64,000 bases of DNA from positions 22,850,150 through 22,914,149 of the forward strand of contig JASXTE010000014.1 of the NCBI GenBank assembly GCA_030280995.1, in the 5' to 3' direction. Under the pieces are notes generated by a model, which was given only the letters and a program-made list of their open reading frames with translations, was not told the DNA's origin and ran no database searches. Shown in pieces: positions 55,935-64,000 of the stretch. Both the position numbers and the translations under genes were made by a program. This DNA comes from Hemileia vastatrix (lineage: Eukaryota; Basidiomycota; Pucciniomycetes; Pucciniales; Zaghouaniaceae). Positions within the stretch are counted from its first letter, which is position 1, and every line of letters starts with the position of its first letter.

Positions 55935-57503
55935 TCATTGTCTGGATGATGAAGCTTCTGGAGGCTGGTCTGGATTGTGATGACGTTTTTGTTTTTTGTT
56001 GGGATTGTGGGAAGCACTGTGTTCTTTGAAGTGCATCCTGCTGGAGAGATTATAGGGATTGTAATGGTCAGGAATTGGATTAGAGGGAAATTCAGAGGAG
56101 GAAGAATAAGAGGTAGGAATGGAGTGCTGGAGGGTGTGTTTAATGATCCTAGACATTTTCCAGTGGTCGTCCAGTAGGCGCGTTCTCAGGGATTTTTCAA
56201 AGTCATTCAAAGGTCCATGGAGGGCAAAGGCTTTTAGCATGTTGGAACACATGGTGCTTAGGTGTTTCTTCATGTCTCCATAATCCAGGGTCAAAGAAGT
56301 TTCAAGAGTTTGGCCAACTCCAATAATAGATTCAGGAGGAGGGGTGCCAACTAGACAAGAAGAATTGTATCAGTAATTATTTTTTGTTGAAGAAATGGAA
56401 TAATTAATTTGGTACTTACAGATTGGAAGCTCATCAAATCTGTAAGAAGCTGGGATTTGGATCTCTGAAAATTTTGTAATGGTCATAGTGGGTGGATCAA
56501 CTAGGGAAAGATATGGATTCTCATGGTCTTCCTCTGAAGGATCCTGAGAAGGTGAACTGGGATGCTGATGTTCTTGGGGCCTAGTTGGAGCAGTGAGATT
56601 GTTGTTGTTGTGGTTGTTATTTCTGTTGGATTCAGCTGGAGGAGGTGCTGGTGATGGAGTACCAGGGTTGTTAAAGGATGGAGCAGGAGAGGGGGATTTG
56701 GAAGCAGACTGCTCTCTTCTGGATGGAGAATTTGAAGAGATGTAACTGTCAGAAGAGTAGTTGGCTGACAGAGGAGAGGTGTAGTTTCTTTGTCTTAGTT
56801 GGGGACAAAGTTGTTGTTGTGGAGCAGTGTGTGGTGTTCTGGTTTCTTCTTGGGGTTCTCTGGCAGTTCTCTAAGAAATATGGTAAATTTTGGTGCTTTT
56901 GGACTTTGGAAGGGTGGATTGCATTGCTCTGGGAGCAGTAGGAGGTAGTTGGGTTGAGTTTTTGTTGTTGTCTGGATGAATTTGGCTGTTTTCTGGCGGT
57001 TTTTGTAGGTTTTAGCCCTGATTATCACTGTTTGGTGAGGCGGGCGGGCCGCCCGATGTCAGCCAGGCCGCCTGGACGCGGTCTAGAAGCCTGGGAGTTG
57101 ATTTTGAAGCTTTTGGAGCTAATTTGGCGGAGATAAAAGCAGTTTCTTGTGAGGCTAAGGCTGGTCTTTTGGGAAGAGTGCGGGAAGCTGAGCTTCTGGA
57201 TCTTCTGGAAGGAGTAGAAGATAGAGAGGAAGAGGAAGGACCAAGCTCTGGTGATCTGGTAGGGGATCTGGAGATGTATTTGTGAGAAGGAGAAGGTGGA
57301 GAAATAGGGTAGTTGGCGTCTCTGTCACATCTTTTCTTTTTGGAATAGCAAGAGTCACAAGCCCTGTTGTAGAATTTGGATTCAGGATTTGGAAGAGTGA
57401 ATGTGCAAGGTCTGCACATGTGGATGCACTGTTTGCAGGCATAGTCTATGGGAGCAGTGAAGCAAGGGAGAGTAGGAGGGTTAACATCAGGAGATCCAGC
57501 CAT
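55935..57503 (-). pseudogene. Antisense zinc-cluster protein 1 of element C
   Basis: Exon 57503-56420, 69-bp phase-1 intron (56351-56419, GTAAGT...GTCTAG), exon 56350-55935. CKQCIHMCRPC and CDSCYSKKKRC give CX2CX6C-X15-CX2CX6C, preceding a long Ser/Pro/Asn-rich linker with basic patches. Exon 2 carries TLDYGDMKKHLSTM and SLRTRLLDDHWKMSRIIKH, matching the C-terminal domain of A's protein 1. In-frame TAA at 57012 and TAG near 56875 lie in an otherwise continuously open exon, so this copy is broken. Part of exon 1 (about 57041-57075) is unusually rich in GGCGGG/CCGCC, resembling the LTR patch. Confidence 0.72.
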
Positions 57504-57654
57504 GATCTGTGGTGAGAAAAGATGATGAAAAGGGATAGGAGGAGATTTTTGTCAGTGATGGGTAGATGATGAAGTGAAGGTGGAAGTTCAGCAGGTTGGC
57601 TTTAGAGGTGTGCTGCATGAAATTGGCTGCGTCCATTTTATGCAAAATTCTGTC

Positions 57655-58194
57655 AGTCCATCAAGACTCTAAACTGAAAAAGCTATATTATCAAGGAAGT
57701 CCATCAAGACTCTAAACTGAAAAATCTATGGTATCAAGACAGTCCATCAAGACTTTAAACTGAAATCTGGTTTCTGTAGTCCTCCAAGACTTTAAACTGG
57801 CTGTTTTCAATATTTTATCAAGGTAGTCCGTCAAGACTTTAAACTGAACACTGTGTTAGTCCCCCAAGACTTTAAACTGAGGGTTGTAAGTCCCCCAAGA
57901 CTATTATCTGAGGAAAAAGTTTTTGTTGTGGAGTTGGTTTTGAAATATTGGTGGAGGGTATCCACAGGGGAAGCCTCCGAATTTAGCAAAGGCAAGTTTG
58001 GGGGTAATTGATGGGCTGGCAGCTCTATTCACAATTACCCCAGAATGTTAGTTTTTTCTCTGTGTCTTAATGTGGTTGATCTCTGGTTCTGGGTTTATGA
58101 TTTAGGTTTTTGAGTCCCCCAAGACTTTAAACTGAGGGTTTTTGAGTCCCCCAAGACTATAAAATGAGGATGGTCCCCCAAGACTTAAAACTGA
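57655..58194 (+). repeat. Array of ten mini-hairpins plus third large stem-loop, element C
   Basis: Starts at 57655, 57698, 57741, 57778, 57825, 57858, 57889, 58113, 58145, 58172; stems AGTC/GACT (last GGTC/GACT), loops CATCAA, CTCCAA, CGTCAA, CCCCAA, tail mostly TTAAACTGA. Between them, GGAGG...CCTCC (57953-57978) and GGGGTAATTG/CAATTACCCC (58001-58041) repeat the block found after pol. Lies between the two antisense genes. Confidence 0.83.
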
Positions 58195-58255
58195 GGGTTG
58201 TTTTGTGGTTACATCCTATAGAGGGTGTGGTCAATTTTTCTTTTCTGAATCAAAC

Positions 58256-58896
58256 TCAAGTGCTAGTGGAATTACAGAGGGAATCAAGAGATGAAATGAA
58301 GTGTTCAGAATTAGCCTTGAACTGGTGAATGAGGTTTCTTCTGTTCTTAATATCCTGTGGATCTCTAGCAGGAGTGGATTGGAAGTAGTGAAGCAGAAGT
58401 TGTTTCTGTTGAGATGTATGTTGTTGGAACTTGGCCTTGATAGTGGGCAAGTGCGTTGGTTTTAGTGGTGCAATAGATCCTACATTGTTATCATCACTAT
58501 CAGAAGTGGAAGGAACTGAGAAGTTATCAGTTTTATAGTTGAAGGAAGGAATGAATGTTCTTTACCATCAGATGGACCAGGGATGGGGGAAATAGTTGTT
58601 TTATGGGTTGTGGCACTCTTCTGGGAAGGGTGGAGCTTTTTGATTAATCTGGGTATCAGGATGGATGGCCTAGATCTTTTGGTGCTGGCAGAAGAAGGAC
58701 CAGGTTGAGGTGGAGGTGAATCTGTTGTGGAAGAAAGTGGACCAGGTCTGTGGCAGGTCTTCTTTCTGGAGTGGCAGACATCGCAGGAAGTTCTGTATGG
58801 ATGGACAGGTGGTGTCATGGCGCAGATTAAATTATTGTCAATGCAGTATTGGCAGGGGCCCATTTCAGAGGCAGATTTGGGAAGAAGGTTAAACAT
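58256..58896 (-). CDS. Antisense zinc-cluster protein 2 of element C
   Basis: Exons 58896-58566 and 58515-58256, intron 50 bp, phase 1 (GTAAAG...TCTCAG); about 196 residues with no lesion. The Met at 58896 (MFNLLPKSASEMG) is chosen because the frame upstream runs into the LTR. CQYCIDNNLIC and CDVCHSRKKTC form CX2CX6C-X12-CX2CX6C. A Ser/Pro linker with SKRSRPSILIPRLIKK-like basic sequence follows, then HYFQSTPARDPQDIKNRR in exon 2, lining up with AYFQETPANNHEDLMKRR of B. Intron position and phase agree with B despite strong divergence. The ATG lies 49 bases from the 3' LTR. Confidence 0.8.
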
Positions 58897-58934
58897 GGTG
58901 GTTGGATGAAGAAAGAATGCGGACATTCTCAATT

Positions 58935-58944
58935 GGAGGGAGGA
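58935..58944 (+). other. Polypurine tract of element C
   Basis: GGAGGGAGGA before the 3' LTR; upstream GGACATTCTC is also shared with A and B. Confidence 0.87.
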
Positions 58945-60017
58945 TGTGGTCTTCCAACATTGGCAGGGGCCTTTGTTGTGTGATTTGGCGTTGTTTTTGC
59001 ATGTCTTCATTGACATCTGCTAAAGAATTAGGTATTTTTCTGGTTTTATTCCGTGGATATTAGGTCTACGGGTATGTGGGTACTATCATTGGATAGCCCC
59101 GTCTTTTCTCTATATTTCATGTCTTGTAGACATTTCTCATATTCTAAGTTTTAAGGGGTCATTTCCTCATTTTTTATTTAAAAAGATAGCTGTTTAATTT
59201 TGTTTTTCATGTTTTACGGGCTAACTTTAAGTCTTATGGTTAAGTGCTTAGTACCATTGGATAGAGCTAATTTTTCTCTATATTTCATTTCTCAATTTTG
59301 TTATAGTGAAATTCCGTGTTTTAAAGGTTTTAGTAGTTGTAGCTAATTTTTCTAAGTAGATTAGTGGTTTTTATTGGTTTTCTGGCTTTGGGGAGGCCGA
59401 ACCGCTTCAGGCGGCCTGCCCGCCTCTGTTTTAGAAGGTTGGGGAGCGCTCCAGGAGGGTTTTTTATGCAATTTGGCAGGTACAGGCGCCAGATTGGTGG
59501 GTGTGCATGGGCTCTTAGTTAGTGGTCTGTGTGTACATAGTGAATAAGACAGTTTGGGGCAACCTTAATCATCATACAACCATGCGGAGGTGATATCATT
59601 GTTCCTCACTCAGTTTTCACTGTTTTCTGGCCACAATTGGCTGTGTTTGTTGCAAGTGAGTTCTTCTTTTAACTTAACTTTGGCAACTGTTTTCTCTGTT
59701 ATAGCCTTGTAAGCTATAGCAAGTATTATTGCTGTCTCTGGTGTGGATTTGCAGCCTACATCAAGTATCTTTGCTGTCTCTGGTGTGGACTTTGTTCTAC
59801 ATTTCAGTTCTTTGGTCTGGTAGTCTATCTGGGGACTACTTTCTTGGCTCATCTAGCAGTCAAGTGTGTTATACAGGAGCTTTAGCAAAACAGGAACCAA
59901 CTTACTTTAGCAAGTAAATCTCACTCTATTTTTCTAAAGGGACAGGGGATTTTCTCTCTGGTTTTTCTCCAACTCCCTTGGTCAAGGCCTATAGCTAGTG
60001 CTATAAGATTGTCTACA
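58945..60017 (+). repeat. 3' LTR of element C
   Basis: 1073 bp; many substitutions and a deletion in the CGG-rich patch (about 59395-59430) relative to the 5' copy. Confidence 0.93.
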
Positions 60018-60261
60018 CCGGTGCATCATTGATTTTGGTTTGGGAAATGGTATCATCAAAACTATTTGGAATTCTTCTAAGGATAATCATCAAATGACCA
60101 AAGCTCCTCCTGGTTTGGAATCTTGTCAAGATTTAACACATTTTGGCTTCTCATTTCAAATCAGTCATAAGTTGATTCAAAGAATCAATAAGGTAAAGAA
60201 AGAAGGTAAAGTTAATCGATTTAAAAAAACTTTATCTAGATCCAAAAAGTATGGGGATTAG
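60018..60261 (+). pseudogene. TET/JBP-like oxygenase, 3' part
   Basis: Resumes exactly after the duplicated CCGG in the frame left at 46888: CIIDFGLGNGIIKTIWNSS, then NHQMT (probable second metal-binding His), then THFGFSFQISHKL, a stretch typical in position for the 2-oxoglutarate-binding end of the fold, a Lys-rich tail and TAG 60259. Together with the 5' part it gives the H-X-D...H order expected for a 2OG-Fe(II) dioxygenase. Confidence 0.72.
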
Positions 60262-60551
60262 AGTTGTCATTGAAAATTTTATATTTTTTCATAAATTATT
60301 AATAAATATTTTATATTTATCAATTTTCTCAAGTTAAGTGATGAGCCAATGACCTTTGTTAGTATAACAGGTAATCATGATAACATTTATTTGTTTCATG
60401 GGGTTCCTCTTGCCTATACCTGTGGAAAGTCCCAAAATTTTGTTTCTAGACTTGGTCTGCATTTTGGCTTGAGGAATTGTCATTACTTTAAACTAGGGAA
60501 ATTGATATATATTAGATATTTATTTAATAATTTATGTAATAATATTAAATT

Positions 60552-61000
60552 TAGATGACTTCCACCACTTACTTCAATAAAATGCAGGGGGGGGGTATTG
60601 CCAAATTTTCAAATCTGACATGTGAAATTGATGACTTAGAAAAATTTTAAAGATACCCACCCCTTGCTTCAATAAAATGCAGGGGAGAGTATTGCCAATT
60701 TTTTAAAACAGATATAGAATTTTCTTTGACTTGTAAATATTTTGGTGAAAGTTTTTTGGTGATACCCATCCCTTACTTCAATAAAATCCATGGGGGGTTT
60801 TGCCAAAATTTCTTATAAGACTTGCGAAATTCTTGACATGTAAGAATTTTTGGGATACCGGTAAAATGCAGGGGGTAGTAAAGCCAAAGTTTCATATAAG
60901 ACTTTCAAGATTCATGACATGAAAATTTTTTTATGATACCCACCCCTTACTTCAAAAAAATCCAGGGGTGGGGGATCATCAAATTTTCAAAGGAGACATG
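60552..61000. repeat. About 95-bp minisatellite, five units
   Basis: Each unit has ATACCCACCCCTTACTTCAA, then AAATGCAGGGG..., ATTGCCAAATTTTC and a TTGACATG-like end; unit starts near 60556, 60651, 60760, 60855 and 60936. The fourth unit is shortened. Non-coding spacer between the oxygenase and the Myb-like gene. Confidence 0.75.
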
Positions 61001-61145
61001 AAAATTTTATTTAAAAAAAGAATATTTAACATTAAAATACAAAAATTCAAGTAATGATTGATAGAGTAATTAAATAAAGGAAATTATTGGAAATTTGATG
61101 TACAAATAAATATGAACAGTTGAAGTGTGAGATAAATAAAACAAA

Positions 61146-62548
61146 CTAGTCATCCAACAATTTCTTTAAATTTTCAATTTCCTCAACAGATTTATTAGCT
61201 TTAACACATTCTATCAAGAAATCTTTCTTTTTGGAATTTTCTTCATGATAAAACTTATATTTCATCTGCTCTAATAGGTTTTGATGTTCGAGTGTTTTCT
61301 CCTCTTTTTTTGATTTTTCAATACTTAGAGTTAACTCAAAATTTTTCACCTCTAAATCTTGGGCCCGATCATCCTTCCGTAAAGAGAGCTGGTACTTCCT
61401 CTCCTCCAAATCTTGGGCCCAATCATCCTTCCGTAAAGAGAGCTCGTACTTCCTCTCTTCCAAATCTTGTAGCCTATCATCCCTCCTTAAAGAGAGCTCA
61501 TATTCCTTCTTTTCAAAGCTTAGAGTCTCTTTAGCAATTTCTACTTGTTCTAGAGTGATAATAAAAATTAATATAAAGTGGAAGAAAAGTAGAGTAAAGT
61601 AATAAGAGGTATGGTATCACTTACCAGCATCACATTTCTCTAAAAATTGTTCCATAGACGAAAAAGGGGTTTGTGATGAAGTATCACTTTTTTGTCTTCT
61701 TTGTGAGTGGAAATTTAGACTACTTGAAGCCCTACGCTTCTTTTTCAAGGTCATATTTTCCTCATCATCATTTTCACTACCTTCAGACTCAGTTGATTGA
61801 GGATCCTGGGTTTGTTCATCAGCCTTTTAAGAAATAAGAAAAATATAAGTAAATAAAAGTAGAAATGATAATATAAAAGAAAAAAGAAATAGACCTGAGT
61901 TAGATTTGGTTGGGTTAAATCACCTATAGGATCTGCACAAAAGCTATCTTGATATGTCTCATTCAAATGAGGGGAGGCTTGAGTGGAGGAAGAGGATGGG
62001 AAAAGATTTGCTTCAACATAATGTTTGGAGATAGGATCTTCTCCATCCAACATGTTTACAGGATTAACATCGGCTTGCTCTCCAAAAATTGCATCCATCT
62101 CTTTAAAGTAAGGAAATAAAGAATTAAGTTTATTGTCTATGGATTTGATACCCTTAGTTATATCAATGTCGGTAATCCCAAAACCAGTGGAAGATGAAAG
62201 AGCCTTTTCCTTCTTGTATTTGGCTTGGTAATGCTTGAAGCGTTCAGACATCTGTTTAGGCAAAAGATCAATCCTTCCCTTGGTCTTATTCCGTAATTCA
62301 TTTGCCAATAAAAGATAGCCATTAACTTTTGATGCTGGGGGCCATCCTACTTTAGTTGAATACTCAGTACCAAAACAAGAATCATAGTTAGATTTGGTTT
62401 TCAGCCAGTTGATAAGAATGAGATGATCATATTTTTTTAATTGAACAGTCTTAGATTTCTTGGCTGAGCGGAGGAAAGAGGGAGTAGTGGGATTTGAAGA
62501 ACAACTCGGTGATGGCTGCCTTTGAGAAAATCTAGGACAACGAAGCAT
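61146..62548 (-). CDS. Myb/SANT-like DNA-binding protein of Harbinger-like element
   Basis: Three exons: 62548-61895, 61823-61625 and 61549-61146 (stop TAG), introns 71 and 75 bp with GT-AG ends, phases 0 and 1; about 418 residues, no lesion. Residues about 35-130 (KKYDHLILINWLKTKSNY ... GWPPASKVNGYLLLANEL ... QMSERFKHYQAKYKKEKAL) look like a trihelix Myb/SANT domain, as in the second protein of PIF/Harbinger transposons, which carries the transposase to DNA ends. Then come an acidic stretch, a basic KKKRR patch and a C-terminal coiled coil containing a 14-residue repeat (EERKYELSLRKDD, three and a half copies from a 42-bp DNA repeat). Divergent orientation to the transposase at the opposite end of the element. 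An oxygenase partner role is possible but unsupported. Confidence 0.75.
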
Positions 62549-62900
62549 GTCAAAATATAAATGAAGATGAAAAGGAGCAGAAACAAGCAGATGAGATGGT
62601 GAGGGGTTCTGAGTGGATAGAATGGACAGGATGGGAAGAGAATGTGAGTGTGCAGCAAGGTAGAAGCCATATCCAGAGAGTAGTCCAAGATGTGGTTATG
62701 GCAGAAAGTAGGTCAAGATGTGGTTATGACAGAAAGTTGTCCAAGATGTGGTTATGAAAAATTGAGTAAAAAAATGTCAGATAAGAGGTGAACATTGACA
62801 CATAAAGTGTCTAATAACCCAATTATTAGCAAAAATAATTGCGGAAGATAATTGGGGTATGCAGATTATTTTCCGCAATTAATTTAATTGCAGATCGGTC

Positions 62901-62916
62901 AACATTGATACCCCCT
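62901..62916 (-). repeat. Right terminal inverted repeat of Harbinger-like element
   Basis: AACATTGATACCCCCT, exact reverse complement of 42851-42866; followed by TAATAAAATT, which continues the interrupted 605-bp repeat. Confidence 0.88.
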
Positions 62917-64000
62917 AATAAAATTATTAATGGTTTAACATCACCCTGTAAGAATTTGGCAAATGTTTTCTCGCTATACTAATAAAAATAATAATATATG
63001 GGTGACAAAAAATTGATCAAATGATAAAATATTAATAAAACAAAAAGATCAAATACCAGTGGATATGTTTTAAAAAAAACAGTTGCACTGAAGAAGACCT
63101 GCACCCTAGATACTCACCATCAAATAAGTGTCCAGCACAAGTTTGGCCAAACTTGTGCTGGACACTTTTGGTCAGGTGCAGTCATATGAGATCAATTCTC
63201 TCTATGGAAATGAAAAAAATTATTTGATAAGAAACTTCACTAGAAGTAGTTTTATATAGTCAAATTTTCTACCTAGAGTTCATCCAAACCACATATGCAC
63301 AATTTTTTATCTTTAAAAAAAAGTAAATTTAGTAAAATTTATCCCTGATTGCTCTCATTTGCTTCAACACCTCTACTGGCCTTTGATAGTAGGAATATTA
63401 CTTAAATTTCTTTTTTCATATTTGATCCCTTTAACTTAATGTTTTATTCCTCATATTTCTTTTGGATATCAATTAATAATTTTTAAAATAAACTATTTTA
63501 ATATTTTTATACATTTATTTAATAATATTATAAATGGCATAACATCACCAGGTATGCATTTGGCACATGAGTTTTTTCTATACTTATAAAATTAATAATA
63601 TAATGGTGACCAAAAATTAATCAAATGATATTTATGAGTGAGGAACAAAGATAAAATACCAGTAGACATGTTTGTAGGAAATACTAGATGAACTGAAGAA
63701 AAATTCTACCCTTGCTACTCTCCATCATAAAAGTGTCCAGCACAAGTTTGGCCAAGCTTGTGCTGGACACTTATGGTCAGGTGCAGTCAGATGGGAGCAA
63801 TTCTCTCTATGGAAATGAAGATAAATTTTTGATAAAAAATTACACTAGAAGTAGTTTGATATGGCAAAATTGACATGCTGAAGTTTTGGTAAAGCTCAAG
63901 TGGATTTTTTTTTTATTTTTACAAAAAAGAAAATTTAGTGCAAATTTAGCCCTGATTGTGCTAATTTGATTCAACATCTCTTTTTTCTTTTTATGGCAGG
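62917..64000. repeat. 605-bp tandem repeat with 42-bp palindrome, right flank
   Basis: Two units (AACATCACC at 62937 and 63541; hairpin at about 63127 and 63731), period about 604-605 bp. The first hairpin is a perfect 42-bp palindrome (half-site AAGTGTCCAGCACAAGTTTGG). Same family as 4040-5012 and 41940-42850. Confidence 0.8.

Larger units (their letters stand above)
46889..60017 (+). mobile_element. Element C: diverged Ty3/gypsy retrotransposon
   Basis: LTRs 46889-47981 and 58945-60017 (TGTGG...TACA), flanked by CCGG on both sides (46885-46888, 60018-60021). 13,129 bp, the same architecture as A: gag-protease, pol in -1 frame, structured 3' region, two antisense zinc-cluster genes, polypurine tract. 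Much more G+T-rich on its plus strand than A/B. LTRs differ visibly along their length and pol has four stops and a frameshift, so it is older than B. Confidence 0.95.
42851..62916 (+). mobile_element. PIF/Harbinger-like DNA transposon with oxygenase cargo (contains element C)
   Basis: Inverted ends AGGGGGTATCAATGTT (42851-42866) and its complement (62901-62916). The two flanks join into one uninterrupted copy of the 605-bp repeat (compare TTTAATAATATT near 4258, 4868 and 63518). This fixes the boundaries and gives a duplication of AAT, or TAATA if the outer A/T is excluded. Contents: transposase (+), TET-like oxygenase (+, split by element C), minisatellite, Myb/SANT-like gene (-). About 6.9 kb without element C. 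Both subterminal regions hold inverted repeats. Confidence 0.88.

Noticed and set aside
60040..60261. A separate small gene starting at 60040
   Set aside because: It is the in-frame continuation of the oxygenase split by element C, shown by the CCGG duplication and the restored frame.
42851..62916. A giant cargo transposon such as a Starship
   Set aside because: No DUF3435 tyrosine recombinase; the 20-kb size is caused by the nested retrotransposon C, leaving a normal 6.9-kb Harbinger-like element.

Overview
Organism and character. This is eukaryotic, AT-rich, intron-containing, transposon-packed DNA. Short GT-AG introns (50-84 bp), Zn2Cys6-like proteins, a TET/JBP-like 2-oxoglutarate oxygenase linked to a transposon, and Ty3/gypsy elements with an IDDGG-type reverse transcriptase all point to a fungus, most likely a basidiomycete and probably a rust (Pucciniales). 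The species cannot be named from sequence alone. No rRNA, tRNA or CRISPR was seen.

Layout. 1-733 holds the 3' end of a spliced hypothetical gene. 866-3144 (minus) is a decayed SNF2/Rad5-type helicase. 3.8-8.5 kb is repeat-rich spacer. 8.5-9.77 kb, continuing at 34.4-35.05 kb, is an array of palindromes. Element A (Ty3/gypsy, 9769-34401) sits inside that array, and the closely related, younger element B (17343-28857) is nested in A's integrase. 35-42.8 kb is spacer with repeats. 42851-62916 is a PIF/Harbinger-like DNA transposon with matching terminal inverted repeats. It carries a dead transposase, a TET-like oxygenase gene and a Myb/SANT-like gene. A third, more diverged Ty3/gypsy element, C (46889-60017), is inserted in the oxygenase gene. 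62.9-64 kb is the flanking 605-bp tandem repeat.

How the parts fit. A, B and C share a tRNA-Lys(CUU)-type primer site, a GGAGGGAGGA polypurine tract and an integrase without a chromodomain. A and C place pol in the -1 frame after a slippery U6G or U6A site. Two unusual properties stand out. First, the 3' third of each element carries antisense, spliced genes for paralogous proteins with a CX2CX6C-X12-15-CX2CX6C cluster and a C-terminal helical domain. There are two such genes in A and C and one in B. Second, all three elements are studded with a tiny hairpin (4-bp stem, 6-nt loop C-N-N-H-A-W, tail TAAACTG/A). I placed 59 copies, with compensatory changes in the stem, inside pol and in the 3' region. 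Larger covarying stem-loops are conserved between A/B and C in the 3' region. LTRs hold clusters of CGG/CCG triplets, the classic recognition unit of Zn2Cys6 proteins, which suggests (inference) a self-encoded regulatory circuit.

History. Harbinger inserted into a 605-bp repeat, then C into its oxygenase gene. Independently, A inserted into the palindrome array and B into A. B's two LTRs are nearly identical, A's differ more and C's most.
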